Shown: in pieces, positions 22,961-34,762 of the stretch
How positions within the stretch are numbered: position 1 is the first letter of the stretch
Layout: every line of letters begins with the position of its first letter
From: Eulemur rufifrons
Lineage: Eukaryota; Chordata; Mammalia; Primates; Lemuridae
DNA length: 64,000 bases
Direction: 5' to 3'
Assembly: GCF_041146395.1 (NCBI RefSeq)
Contig: NC_091000.1
Location: forward strand, 10,554,501 to 10,618,500
Made by a program: the position numbers and the translations under genes
Notes under the pieces: model-generated
The model's input: only the letters and a program-made list of their open reading frames with translations
What the model was told of the DNA's origin: nothing
Databases searched by the model: none

Positions 22961-24119
22961 ACTGCCTGGTTAGGAAAAAATGATGAGTACAGTTGGAGAT
23001 GTGCTGCACTTGAAGTGATGACCAAATCTAAAAATGAAAACACGCAGTACACACTACTGTCTAAAAACATGTTTTAAAGAATAGACTTAATATATTTTAA
23101 AAACCATTGAAAATCAGAAAAAAAAAACTCTGTTGTTACTGTTTTTTTTTTTTTTTTTACTATTGTTTGATTTTGAATTACAAAGATGAAAAAGAGACCA
23201 TCAACTTTTCTCAATCCAGCCCTGCCAGCAGGCCAGCAAATCACATGAAAACCGGGAGAGGGATGACCCTGGGGACACAGATCCAGGCATGTATTGGTGT
23301 GATGACTGGAACCATGGAAAATATTGTTAACAGTAACTACTCTCTTTTCACTTTTTGTATTGGTGTTAGATTAAATCCTCAAATGCTAAATAGGAGTTAA
23401 TTATGATATAGCCATCTGCTAGTAATCCTGACACAAAGGTCATTAAAATGAATGTAAGGGTTATGGATAAACTCTGCAGGAAGTATTTTTTTAAATGATA
23501 AAATTAGTGGTGGCTGCCCCAATGCCTCTATATATCAGTGAATACAGAAGTGAAAATTAACCTAATAAGGTAGCTGCTTCCAGGTATAAGAAGAATCATT
23601 TGATTAATTTCTTTTAGACTGGGAAACCATGTAACAATTTAAAAATAGGAAAACTTATTATGCTTTTTACAAATTGTGAATAAGCATGATGAATAAGATA
23701 AAGTGTGAATTTTCTACATGATCCAATAGTTTAAGTTTTTCATAGTTACTCAGCTGACATTTTCAAATTAGTTCTTATTTTTCAAAAAAAACCCCTGCGA
23801 TTTGTTTTTAAGAGTTAAATAGCTAACACTTTTTTTTTAAAAAGTTATACTTGGTTTATTTAAAAATAAATTGATGTGACCAAATCAATGGTCAGTTCTC
23901 AAGCTTCATGTTACTTAGCCTTCATCATTATTAGTCCACTCCTTTCTTCCTGAAATATTCTCTTTTCCAGGTGTTCCACACAAATCACCCTCCGAGTTAC
24001 CTTTCTGCCTCATCGGTCACTCCTTCCCAGACTCCATCTCCAGGTGTCTGTCTGCCAGAGCTCCCCATGTCGGGGATCCCTGAACCGTCTACCTGGGCAT
24101 TTCCCTTCCCTATCTAAGC
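22961..24119. other. Unassigned A/T-rich DNA
   Basis: Short T-runs occur at 23141-23158 and 23829-23838. No gene is recognised. L2-like sequence may already begin near 23965 but becomes recognisable only further on. Confidence 0.45.
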
Positions 24120-24600
24120 AGCCGCATCCAGTTCCGTGGCTCTAATTGCCATCAATGTGCTGAAGATTCCCAAATCCTTTTCTTTAGTGCTGATCTATCT
24201 CCTAAACTAGGTTCACCTATACAACTACCTTTTAGATATTTCCATGTAGATGAGCATTAGGCATCCAAAACATAACACAGCCAAACAGTATTATTGACCT
24301 CCCCTCCCCAATGCACATACCCCTCCCTTAAAAACACGCTTCTCCCAAAGTTGTCTCCATCCCAGAAATTTCTCCTACCACCCTCCCACTTCCTTAGGCC
24401 AAAAATCACTACATGCCAAAACTCCATTCCTCTCTTCCTTTATAGTAGAATTTCGCACAAAGGTCTGTATCTCTGTGTTCAAAATGTATACACTGCATCT
24501 CCCCTTGAAGCCCAAGCCTTTACGTTCTTCTCTCTTCCGAACTACTGAAACAGCCCCCAGCTGTCTTACTGGCATTCTCTGCCCATCTGCAGACTCATTC
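24120..24600 (+). mobile_element. L2 LINE, ORF 3' region
   Basis: Landmarks include 'ctgaagattcccaaatcc', 'tagatatttccatgtagatg', 'agcattaggcatccaaaac' and 'cacagccaaacagtatt'. These correspond to the L2 coding strand strings 'gatgactcccaaat', 'acatctccacttggatgtct', 'aataggcatctcaaactt' and 'aacatgtccaaaactgaa'. Frameshifts are numerous and there is no intact reverse transcriptase. Confidence 0.78.
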
Positions 24601-24679
24601 CACCCACTGCTTTTCCCTGCGTGATTTTCTACTGAAAGTAGAATTAAACCCAACTCTTCCCCATTATTGAAAGCTGTGA

Positions 24680-24838
24680 TATTTGAAGTGTGGTTGGAGG
24701 ACCAGCAGTATGGCTTTCACCTGGCAGCTTGTTAATAATGCAGAATCTCAGGTATAATGAACCAAAAATCGTGTTTTAACAAGACCCTCCAAGTGATTCA
24801 CGGGTGTGTTAAAGTTTGAAACGTGCTGCTTTGAAAGG
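24680..24838 (-). mobile_element. MER5A hAT-Charlie MITE, antisense, internally deleted
   Basis: The plus strand reads 'tgaagtgtggttggagg', 'accagcagtatggctttcac', 'cttgttaataatgcagaat', then 'gtgttttaacaagaccctcc' and 'gtgtgttaaagtttgaaac'. This is the antisense MER5A order with the central 'ccccagacctactgaatc' part lost. Confidence 0.8.
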
Positions 24839-25029
24839 GTCTCCAAGAGCTGAGTCTTGACTTCCACTCCAAACTTGTTCACTACTCTTTGCTCTTCTCT
24901 CACCATATGCAGCCCCAACAACCTCCTATCTTTTTGCCTAACACAGTAGGTACTTCCTATCTTGGAGGATTTTTCCTTGTTCATCCTTCTACTTGAAACT
25001 CTATTCCCCTACATCTTGGCATGACTGAA

Positions 25030-25335
25030 TCCAAGTATCATTCGGTATCATTCAGGCCTCAGTTCAGGGAACACTGCTCCGAAAACCATTCAGGCCACTC
25101 ATGCCAGGAGGACTCTGCACAAGTCACTCAATCACATTACATATCTTTTCCTTGCACTTAAGTATCTGGGCATTTCTCATTTATTTGTTTGTGTTCGTGA
25201 CTTTTACTATTACCCCTCACAAGATTGTAAGCACCTTGAAGACATGTGGTTTGTTTTTCTCATTCATTCATGTATCCACAGCACCTAGAACAGTTTCTGG
25301 TGCAGAGAAGATGCTTAATAAAAAATCATAAGTGA
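25030..25335 (+). mobile_element. L2 LINE 3' end
   Basis: Contains 'aggcctcagttcaggg', 'gggcatttctcatttattt', 'agattgtaagcaccttgaag', 'cacagcacctagaacagttt' and 'agatgcttaataaaaaatc', the successive landmarks of the L2 3' UTR including its end. Confidence 0.85.
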
Positions 25336-28294
25336 CTGCTTATTTTTGTAGACTATGAAAAATAGATACATATATCATTTTAGTTAAAGGAAACAGTGTA
25401 TCTATTACTATTTATTAATATTTCTAAACTTCTAACATGGCAAAAATACTCTCCAAATCTGAAATAGGAGTGGCTAGTATTTTGTCCATAGATGTGTTTT
25501 GACAAGATTGCAGTTTGTCTGTTTGTAAACTGATACCCAAAATGGAATATTTTACCCTCAAATTCAAGTTTGGGGCCTCTTTAAAAATCTTGAACATCTG
25601 GCAACACTAGGTCTGCCTTTCCTCAGAGCCACACTAAGGAAAAGTTGAGCAACTGCCTACAGGTCTCAACCACTCACACCAGGTATTCAGACTATACCTA
25701 ACCCAACTTTCACGCCTTAACAGCACCTATTAAGTTCTTCACTCCTGATCCAAATCAATGATTAGCCTTTTCATTTCTGGCCAAAAAAAAAACCACTTAA
25801 AAAAAACTTTTAAAAAATCAGATCCTCATAGATAAAACTTGTATACAGTTATATTAACATTGTTCTATGAAATTTTATTTAAATATTATGACGTGGATGT
25901 CATGTCTAACATTAATCCTACGTTGATCTTTCTACTAAAGAACAATAAGTTCTTAAACAATGAGTATTCATTTTTTTAAGGAAAAAATTAGATCCAGTCA
26001 TACTATTTAGTGATTTCAGTCCCTTAACTATAAATCAAATTTATTCACTTTAAGCCTTTCCTAAGCTGTGTTTGCAAGAGGGCATAGACATGGTGCTAGA
26101 TTTAATCTCAAAAACACCTGACAACTCAGCATGTCTCCCTTTAGGACTAGAAGACGACATCAGTGCTTCTTTTCATATTATGTTCCTCTTTATCTCTTAT
26201 CTGCTAACATCTATATATTATCTTTTATTAAATTTCTCCCTGTTGAGGAAACATTTCTCTTTTTCTTTTTTTTTTAAGTATTAGCATATCTTGGGCTATA
26301 TTTTAATCCCATTTAAATATTCCTTAACAGTTGTCGATAAAATATTTTAGTGTGTCACATATTGCCTAATTGATATACCACTGAGTCTCCCTGGAGAAGG
26401 AGTGGTATGAAATAGCTTACCATTGGTTCCCTCAATAAATCAGTGTTCCTGTTGTTTTGAAACACACTGGGAAGAGCTAAAGCTGCAGTTTCGATTAACA
26501 TAGAGAAGCCCAAAACGTTTCTCAGTTTTGAATGTTTCCATTAATCAATAATTCAGCTCCAGAGTTGCCAGAGGAGGTTACAGGAAAAATCCTTCGGCTT
26601 TTCCAATGCCAGATAGAAATATATTCTGGAAGATTATGTTTTGGCCACTCCATTTTGAAAATGTATCACCTTAAGAATGATATTGTTAATCTTCAGGGAT
26701 CGGCTGGAGGGGTGACTTTGATATCATTCTGTGTGGGGGTTGATCCCCAGCTACCAACTCTTCCCTGCAGGCTGTGGCACATTGTGACACAATGGGTACC
26801 ACTAAAATTTCCTGCTAGCGTCCTGGCAGAGATTCTTCCTCTATCATTAAATAGAAGAAATGCTAAGGTTACTCCTTTTGAGAAATTTATTTTATTAATA
26901 TTTTAAAGGGTCAATTTTTATAATTTTATGGGACACATGAAAATATATTTTGACAAATGTGAACATCTAAAACTTAGGCAAATGATTTTAGATGTTGCCT
27001 AGGTCACAGTTATTCCATCATCAAAGGGCCAATATTTAACCTATTCTGATTTTATTATTAAATAAGCATAAAGGAGAAGAAATAAGAAGACCATAGAAGT
27101 GAAAGAGATTACATCTTATAAAATACAGCTATGAAATTTTGACCAGAATGAAAATATGAGTATGAAGAGAGTAATCATTTGCTTATTAATTCAAGGAATA
27201 ATTTACCATTTTCAAGTATTATGAAAGTAAGAGATTATAGGACACTGATTTTAACCATGCAGGTTTTTCAAATGTATGTATAGTAATCTCATTATACCTG
27301 TGGTGCAAATTCAGATGGAAACAAATTTCTCTGTCTTCTTTTACATGCATTGCCCTTTTTTAAAAAAAGCACTTAATGTTAACCAGTGGACAGTTTAACT
27401 ACCTGAAGTTTTTTGTTCAGCTCTATTTTCTTAGCAACTATGGTTGAGCCTGATGAATAAGGTGAAAGGTTGTGTAAGTATTCAGGCAGGGGCAAAAATA
27501 TCTAGTTATCCCCAAATACTAACAAGCACATAGGTAGAATATTTCTACCAAGTTAAGAGAGAATAAAGGAATCACCTTGAGCAAAGACACCTCATTCAAG
27601 GACCTCATTATCTCAAGGTACCCCAATTGAATAAGTGTACCATTATTGCCTTCATTATGTGCAAACACCAGAGACACAGCACAAAGAGAGATGGTTCCAG
27701 TGAGTCACACTGTAATTATAAATGCCGCATTAAAAAATGGAACAAAAGCAACAGTGGGAAACTATAACGTCAGTGGTTAAAGAGGGCAAACAGAGAAATT
27801 TCCTCAAAGGCCACAACAAATTGCATGATCCAGTTCTTTGTCACAGGCAAATTATTCCACAGTAAGAGAGGTGATGAACACAACTTATCAATGGTAAAAT
27901 AACTTGCACCCATTCTCCCACCATTGAAATATTCCTGTTACCTACACAGCTAGATATTTATACATTTGTATACATAACAAAGAATATTGGTTACTGAATG
28001 CATAATTTGGGCCAGCACTAAGTAATTAATATAGGTCACTGTGTTGCACCTTTGTACTCATTCTATTTAGACAAGGTTCTTTGTAAGGTGTGGTAATACC
28101 AGCATAAAAACAAGATCAGATTTGGGAGTGGAGAATAGGACATGAGAAAATGTAATTGCTCTTTTTATTTTATTTCAATTATTTTACCATTTATGCACAA
28201 AATTAGATAATGCTTGCTTTATTATACATTCCTATCATTTATTTATCTGTGACCTTCTATTATTATTTATTCATTTTTATTTACTTATTTGTTA
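25336..28294. other. Unassigned A/T-rich DNA
   Basis: Nearly 3 kb without a recognised gene or repeat family. A frame of 124 codons at 26532-26906 on the plus strand has no recognised domain and no flanking splice context. The rest contains only short frames. Ancient unrecognised repeats are likely. Confidence 0.4.
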
Positions 28295-28742
28295 CAAAAA
28301 TATAATAACCCTCATGAACACACCTCACAACCCCAGACCTAGACCACTCACAATAAACTCACATCTGCCCACGGGCTCCTTCCCCATCCTGAATCCTCTG
28401 TCCCCAGACCAAAGGAACCCCTCTCCTAAATCTTGAATTTATCAACCTTTCTTCTAACTCAGATCTATGTATCACTAAAAATCATATATTTTTAGTTTTG
28501 GTTGTTTTTAAATTTATTACACAGTTACGCTGTATGTAATTGTCTGTGATTTCCTTTTGTCGCCAAATAGTATATTGTTAAGATTAAGCCACGTACGTCC
28601 TCGTTGATGAGATTCAATCATTTTGACTGCTGTGTAATATACCGTTGTGTGAATTGGTCCATTCTCCTACTTCAGGCCTTTGGGTTGTTTCCAAATTTCT
28701 GCTATTGCACATAATGCTGGTTTGAATATTCCGATTTGCACA
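28295..28742 (-). mobile_element. L1 LINE 3' region, antisense, first segment
   Basis: The plus strand is the reverse complement of an L1M-type 3' region. Landmarks are 'gacctagaccactcacaata', 'ttgaatttatcaacctttc', 'tgtgatttccttttgtcgcc', 'gctgtgtaatataccgttg', 'tttgggttgtttccaaatt' and 'cataatgctggtttgaatat'. The element stops abruptly near 28742 where foreign sequence begins, and resumes at about 29439. Confidence 0.85.
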
Positions 28743-29438
28743 GACCTGCCTCTACAACGTGAGGGCTCCAGAGCAAGAGTACAAATGGAAGCTCCTACAC
28801 CGTTATCTCAAAATACTAAATGCTATAAATCCAGCTGCACCCACTGCCCGAGCAGTACTTACCCAGGGCCCCACATGTTCCCCAGGAGTGGACCTCCAAG
28901 GCAGCTGTCTCCCCTAGGCCACCGAGCAGAAGCTAGACCTGGTCCCTGCACTCCTGCGAGGGGATTGGACTTACCTGAACCCAAGTTGGAACTAAACCAA
29001 GCTTCTCTGGCATCCAAGGCAGGCACATCTTTTCCCTAGCTTGCTTTTCTGGCAGGATTAAGCACCTCTCAAAACTGTAGCACGAAGGGAGGCCGTGTGC
29101 AGTTTTCTAGGGAGCCTGATCTGCCTAGACCCTGATCCTGGGGACGTGGGGTGGCAGCCATTCTTTCTGTAGACTCCCGGGGTTGCAGCTGTGATCCTGC
29201 CCCCACAGACACACACCCACTCTCTCCTTTGTCCTGGGGTAGGGACCCCACTGAACTGGTGGGTTCTTTGCCTATAATTCTCATTGGCACAGTTATCAAA
29301 ATTTTAAAGAAAATCTCTTATATTACCAAAAAAAAAAAAAATGTTTTGTGTTTCCATGTCTGTGATTTGCGGGACCCTCTAAAGAGTAGAACCCAGGTAG
29401 GGGTCCCAGCTATCTTGGTCTAAGAGCAATACTACCGG
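28743..29438. mobile_element. Unidentified ~0.7 kb insertion in antisense L1
   Basis: This GC-richer segment interrupts an otherwise continuous antisense L1. The L1 reads up to 'gaatattccgatt-tgcaca' on the left and resumes 'ggtgcacatatgcaagaa' on the right. The hexamer 'tgcaca' occurs at both junctions (28737-28742 and 29439-29444), which could be a target-site duplication or chance. A 14-A run lies internally at 29328-29341. A plus-strand frame of 119 codons (28680-29039) and a minus-strand frame of 76 codons show no domain. I do not recognise the family. An ERV LTR or internal fragment is possible. Confidence 0.5.
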
Positions 29439-29474
29439 TGCACATATGCAAGAATTTCTCTTGGGTGGGATACC
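29439..29474 (-). mobile_element. L1 LINE antisense, second segment
   Basis: 'gtgcacatatgcaagaattt' followed by 'ctcttgggtgggatacc' is the next stretch of the same antisense L1 ('gtgcacatatgtaagagtttctctagggtatatacc'). It ends exactly at the 5-bp duplication that borders the LTR insertion. Confidence 0.8.
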
Positions 29475-30296
29475 TGTATTAATTTTCTATGGCTACTGTG
29501 ACAAATTATCACAGACTGAGTGAATCAAAACAAAACAGACTTATTCTGTCACAGTTCTGAAGGCCAGAGGTGTGAAATCAGGTGTTGGCAGGGCCACACT
29601 CCATTCCATACCTCTCCCCTAGCTTCTGGTAGTTACCCACAATCTTTGGTGTGTTCGTTTTCTATGATTACCATAACAAAATATCACAGACAGGGTGACT
29701 TAAACAGCAGAAGTTTATTTTCTCACAATGCTGGAGGCTGGAAGTCCAAGAGCAAGATGCTGACTGGGTTGGGGTCTTCTGAAGCTTCTCTCCTCGGCTT
29801 GCAGAGGGTTGTCCTCTTCCTGTGTCCTCATACGGCCATCCCTGTGTGTGCATGTCCCTGGTATCTCCATGTCCTAATCTCCTCTTCTTATAAGGACATC
29901 AGTCAGATTGGATTAGGGCTCACCCTTAGTGGCCTCATTTTAACTTAATTACCTCTTTTAAAACCTTATTTGCAAAGACAGTCACATTCTGAGGTGCTGG
30001 GAGTTAGGGCTTCAGCATTTGAATTTCAGAGAGGGACACAAAACACTTGGCATTTCTTATCTTGTAGACACATCATTCCAATTTCTGCCGCCATCTCCCT
30101 TCTCTGTGTACCTTCTGTTGTTTTATAAAGACACTCGTCCTTGGATTTAGGGTGTACCCTACTCCACAGTGATCTCATCTTAAGATCTTTAACTTAATTT
30201 ACATCTGCAAAGACATTTTTTCTAAATTAGGTGACCTTTTTAGGTTCCCGGTGAATATTATCTTTTTGGGGGAGGGGTGCAATTTAACCTACTATA
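29475..30296 (-). mobile_element. MaLR/ERVL-type LTR, antisense, outer element of a nest
   Basis: It begins 'tgtattaattttctatgg' and 'tgtgacaaattatcacagac' and ends 'caatttaacctactata'. A perfect 5-bp target-site duplication 'atacc' flanks it (29470-29474 and 30297-30301), as expected for ERVL/MaLR integration. The LTR is split: 29475-29649 and 30046-30296 belong to it, and a second LTR occupies 29650-30045. The right half continues with 'cttgtagacacatcattcc', 'tttacatctgcaaagac' and 'aggttcccggtgaatatt'. Solo LTR with no internal proviral sequence. Confidence 0.88.
29650..30045 (-). mobile_element. MaLR (MLT1-type) LTR, antisense, inserted in another LTR
   Basis: Starts 'tgtgttcgttttctatga' and 'cataacaaaatatcacagac', continues with 'tttattttctcacaatgctg', 'gaggctggaagtccaagag' and 'tcctcttcttataaggacat', and ends 'gagagggacacaaaaca'. 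Terminal TG and CA are present. The 5 bp before it are 'tttgg' (29645-29649) and after it 'cttgg' (30046-30050), a 4/5 target-site duplication. About 396 bp, a complete solo LTR. Confidence 0.9.
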
Positions 30297-30301
30297 ATAC
30301 C

Positions 30302-30620
30302 CTTTTTATAAAGTAAAAAGCAACTAAATAATATATTTAAAATGGAATTGCTGCGTAGGAAGATATATAAAGACTCAACTTTACAAGGTAAAGTGTTTTC
30401 CAACATGCATGTGCCAATTTATACCCCCACAGCAGCATAAAAGAGATTTCATTGATCCACATGCTATTACTCACCAAGTATTGTCCTCACTGAGTATTTT
30501 TGCCAATCAAATGGAAGTTAAGTGGCATATTATTGTTGCCTTGATTTGCATTTCTCTGGTTCCTTCTGAGGTGATTGCTTTAGAAGAGTTTTTCTTTCAT
30601 TGTAGTTAGTATTAGGTATT
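30302..30620 (-). mobile_element. L1 LINE antisense, third segment
   Basis: After about 35 A/T-rich bases the antisense L1 resumes with 'atggaattgctgcgtagg', 'caactttacaaggtaaag', 'tgttttccaacatgcatg', 'gtgccaatttatacccccac' and 'ttgatttgcatttctctgg'. This matches the L1 order 'gtggaattgctgggtcat' through 'tttaatttgcatttccct'. It shows the three segments were one element before the insertions. Confidence 0.85.
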
Positions 30621-32569
30621 GCAAATCATCATTTGTATGAGCTTTTTGCCAAGATTTTTTTTTTGAGTCATTAGTGACAAGTTACATATTAAGTTTAAAC
30701 TTGAAATGGAAATTCTACATCATCAGAAATTGAAATATCCTTAATATCTGTCAAAAACCATCTTGTGTGATACTAGGCAAGTCATCTATTTTCAAGAACT
30801 GTTTCTCTCAAAAATTAAAAAAAAAAGGCAGAGAAGAAGAGGTGGCAGAATTGCACTAGTTATTCCTTGCATGTCTAAAATTCAAGGTTTCAGTTCTACA
30901 GAATACATATCTCCATCTCTGCCAATTTTGGACACATGGACCACAATAAGAGCTTGCTAACAGCCTAATAGGCCCTGAAGAAAAAAAATCATCTGACCAC
31001 ATATCATTGTTACATTTTAGCTTAGTGCATATGCCACATATCTGCTTTTGATCACCAACAGCATCTTCTGCATACTAAAGTTAGAAATTAAAAAAAAGAA
31101 GAAGAAGAATCACAAATGCACAATAGGACCAATCAGTGGTTGCTCATTCATCATGCAGCCTTCAACTGTGTTGCCTAAAGGAGGTTCAGACACTGCAAAT
31201 ATGTGCGGTGCCACCTGCTGAAATGGCTATTTCCTGCTACTCTCCAAACGTTTATTAGGGATATAACCAGGCTATCTGGATGACTCAACATGAAACTCCT
31301 AGGAAATGAAGAGGCTCTTAATGACAAAATACCATAGTTGTCGAAATTATAGCAATATTCATTTACTGACTCTATATGAAGCCATAAAACTTTTTGATTT
31401 TCAGTTGAGACAATCAGCTGATCTTGCACATATCATGGTGTGAAACTTGGGAGCAGAAAACTGCAGTTGAAGATCACAATAAAAGAATAATTATATCATC
31501 GGAGGGTCTATGGAAATGAGATGATGGATATGAAAGAGAATTGTAAACCTTAAAGCATAATTTAAATGTTTGAAATTGTTATTATTAGCCATTTCAGTCA
31601 GGACTGGTTTGCTGACCCCAAAGCAATCGATGCTCACACAAGAGAAAGAAAGACAACAATACCATCAGCACACTCCAGTGCCTCATAATCCTGGACAAAA
31701 GTTAAGTCCAATGAGAAAAGCAAATACAGCTGCAGTGAGCATGGAAAATTAGTCCCTAAATGTTTCCTCTAAAGTCTCAGTAAAAATGATATAAAATATC
31801 ATAGAAATAATGAAATATTAAAGTGCTTCTTCACATCCAACAAGCACCTACTGCAAGCAAGAAACTATAGAAGCTGCTTTGATAAGTATAAAGAAGCGTA
31901 AAGACATAATCCCTGCCTTCAAAAATCTTAAAACCCACTGGAAATAAAATCATAGAGAAAATGGAGCTCTCAGTACCAGCTTCAGAAGAGAATCTGCCAT
32001 CGCTAATAAACGGCATGAAAGAAGGCTAGAAATAAAGATGACTTTAACTTGCCTAAAGAAATTTCTATTGTAGATAAAGCTTTGAGTTGCCCAGACCTAT
32101 CAGGGTTGTAATAAAATAAAAGTCCTCATTAAAAGATGGGAAGGCCAAGATATTTGAATGATCTTTAGTTGAATAAAATAGTTCCTCTACTAACAAGCAC
32201 TCAAACACAAAACAAAACAAAAAGAGCTATTCTGTCAGAAATTTCACTTGCGTACAGAGAAAAAACTTAGGAGGCATTTTGATATCCTTCAGGGTATAAG
32301 TGATATCCTTCACTTTACTGTTCCCCAGGAGGGCACTGCAATACTCCCAGCCCCTCATTCAGACAGATGTTTTCCTGATCTGAGCCTCAAATGGCTTGAC
32401 TTTCCTTGGGGCCACTGGACACCACAGTCAGCTAACATTCTGTTGTAATAATATTATTTTCAAGCAGAAAATGTATGTATGCTTTATGCATGACATTTCA
32501 TTGTCATTCATTTTTACCAAGCTCTGACCAAGATCTGGTGTGGACTGAATTCCAGTCATGTGTCCTAGG
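30621..32569. other. Unassigned A/T-rich DNA with a possible L2 trace
   Basis: No gene is recognised. At 31825-31960 'caagcacctactgcaagc' and 'ataatccctgccttcaaaaa' resemble antisense L2 ('gcacctactatgtgccagg' and 'gatccctgccctcaagg'), weakly. A GAA-rich patch lies at 31095-31112. Confidence 0.4.
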
Positions 32570-32785
32570 AGGTAGCACAGAACCAGACTGTGGCTTCTAA
32601 ATGCAAACTTCTAGGTCAAATCTCAGCTCTCTGTGATGTCAGGGAGTTATTTAATCGCTCTTCACCTCAGTTTCCTCATCTATAAAATGGGGCAGTAAGA
32701 CTACCTCATATTATTATGAGGAGATTGATTTAATATACATTACTGTGCAGTGTTTATTATGTAATGGCTATTATTACTATGGTGT
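32570..32785 (-). mobile_element. MIR SINE, antisense, near full length
   Basis: The plus strand reads 'tcaaatctcagctctctgtg', 'gtcagggagttatttaatc', 'cacctcagtttcctcatc', 'tataaaatggggcagtaaga', 'ctacctcatattattatgag' and ends 'gtaatggctattattact'. This is the full antisense MIR landmark order and one of the best-preserved MIRs here. Confidence 0.92.
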
Positions 32786-33369
32786 AATACAGTCATGTAA
32801 TCTTAGATTCACCACGTGGCTTGGAAATTACTTGAGATTAAAAATCCAGGATTAGTGTATGAGGGTATATGATCCTGTTAGGTCATATGGTGAGCAAAGA
32901 ATACACAAAGGAATAAGAAAACAAACAAATCAGCACAACATAAGGCATTTATAATAAAATCAACTCATATTCTTAAGTATAACAGAAAGAATATAAAGCA
33001 AGAGTACTAGAAAAGTACTAGAATAGAATCAAACTCTCATCTTGGAAATGGTATTTTTGGAACATTATTATAATCTAATAAGCAGTACCCTAATTGTCCA
33101 AAAACATGTTAGCAGTTAAAATCTTTTGATAGTATTGGGCCTATGGGATTCAAGCATAAGTTAAATTTTGACTGGATGTTTCCTCGGGGCAATTTCCAAC
33201 TCTAAGAGTATAGGACTCATTTGTAAGTTTGGATTTAATTTGGACAGTCCACATGATTCTTTCTATCGGATGACTTGGGGGTACTACACTGAGTTCCATT
33301 TTCCCTTCCTCCCTCAGTCCCTCGTCTTGGTAAATGAGCACTCACCCGATGCTCCAGCCAAAAATCTTG
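32786..33369. other. Unassigned DNA
   Basis: No gene or repeat recognised. Short frames only. Confidence 0.5.
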
Positions 33370-33740
33370 ATTGCAACATCTTCTGATTCTATCCTCAATT
33401 TACATCCTACATCCACCTGCTTTTCTTCATCCTGCTGCCATAGTCTTTGTCCAATCCACCAAAGTCTCCCACCTGGTTTTCCTACTTGGACACCATTGCC
33501 AGTCATATCTGTCTCCAATCTATTGGAGCAGCCAAAGGGCCATGTCAATGTGATTCCATTGCTCCACATCATGCCTCTGCCTCTTGCTGTGCTGCACCAC
33601 ACAACCCAACTGGCGATTCTTCAGCCACACTGACCACCTCTGCTCCTTCAATTTCTCAGGCTCTTTCCTGCCCCAGGACCTTTGCAGATGTTCTTCTCTT
33701 TGCCAGAAACGCTCTTTAATCTACTCTATACAATGTTTAT
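33370..33740 (+). mobile_element. L2 LINE 3' region
   Basis: Landmarks: 'gattgcaacatcttctgat', 'tctattggagcagccaaag', 'ggccatgtcaatgtgattcc', 'atcatgcctctgcctcttgc', 'caggacctttgcagatgttc' and 'tttgccagaaacgctcttta'. These correspond to the L2 strings 'cagggcctttgcac' and 'tgcctggaatgctcttcc' and the region upstream of them. Several overlapping frames of 60-99 codons here derive from the old L2 reading frame and are not genes. Confidence 0.78.
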
Positions 33741-33763
33741 GTCTCAGTTATATACTGTGTGCC

Positions 33764-33809
33764 TGTGTGTGTGTGTGTGTGTGTGTGCATATATGTATAT
33801 ATATATATT
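33764..33809. repeat. (TG)n then (TA)n microsatellite
   Basis: A compound dinucleotide repeat: (TG)n to about 33787 followed by TA-rich repeats. It sits at the 3' border of the L2 fragment. Confidence 0.95.
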
Positions 33810-34545
33810 CATTGATGAGAGAGAAGATGTTCGTCTATATAGAAATGGAGAGAATTGCTTCCATCAGATAAAAATCTGGCTTTGCACATGAATTGATCAA
33901 GGGCCTCACATACAGTCACCAGGCCTGGTCTCTCATCTCCTCTGCTCTTGCTGTCCTCTCTGTAGCCACCAGTTCCAGGCAGTCCTCATTTATTTGTAGT
34001 GAGATCGTAGCTAGTCTTGTGCGTCGTTTTCCTCTTAGCAACTCTAGCAATAGGAGAAGGAGCTTTTCATCCCTAGACTTTCAAGCAGAAGGCCAGGATG
34101 ACCTCTAATGAGACCCAATAACCCAGGCTTGATGGGTAAAACATTTTAATCTGTTACTACAGCCAGGGAGTTGCAAGGCTCTAGTTCACCAGCCCAAGGT
34201 CATTTGCAGGAGCCAGGGGTAGAATCTACTTGGCTGAGAATGGTAGGAGATCATTACCAGTAGAGGCAAGAGTGGATACTAGTCAGCCAAAGGCAATGAA
34301 TAAAATAAAACAAGTTTATTCAGTTACATCAAAGCAAGTGAACCAAAATGTACTCCCATCTTTTAGTTATGCTTCATGCTCATAGATAGGGTCTGTTCTC
34401 AGCAAAATTATCAAGAGTTGGAATTTAGTCTTTTGCTCTTATCCTGCCTGTTTGGAAGTCCATTTTCCATCTTTAATATCAAGAATATTCCTGCACATAT
34501 GCTGTCAGCCACCCTTCACTTGGAGCATCCTATGCTCTTGTACAC
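33810..34545. other. Unassigned DNA
   Basis: No gene or repeat recognised. Frames are at most 71 codons. Confidence 0.5.
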
Positions 34546-34762
34546 AAGCACCGTCCAATAGAACTTTCTGCAGTGATGGAGATATTCTATGTCCGGCAGT
34601 CCAATACAATAGTACTAGCCACATGTGCCTCTCAAGTGCTTGACATGTAGCTAGTGACTGAGGAACTGAATTTCCAGAATTTTATCTAATTTTAATTAAT
34701 TTATGTTTAAAATTAAATAGCCACTTGTAGCCAGTGGTTACTACATTGGCCTGCTGAGCTGT
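34546..34762 (+). mobile_element. MER3-like hAT-Charlie MITE
   Basis: Contains 'ccgtccaatagaactttctg', 'cagtgatggagatattctat', 'tagccacatgtgcctctcaa', 'tagtgactgaggaactgaat', 'ttaattttaattaatttatg' and 'agccacttgtagccagtgg'. It ends with an imperfect inverted copy of the start ('cattggcctgctgagctg' against 'aagcaccgtccaata'). Length of about 217 bp agrees with this small non-autonomous family as I remember it. Confidence 0.82.
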
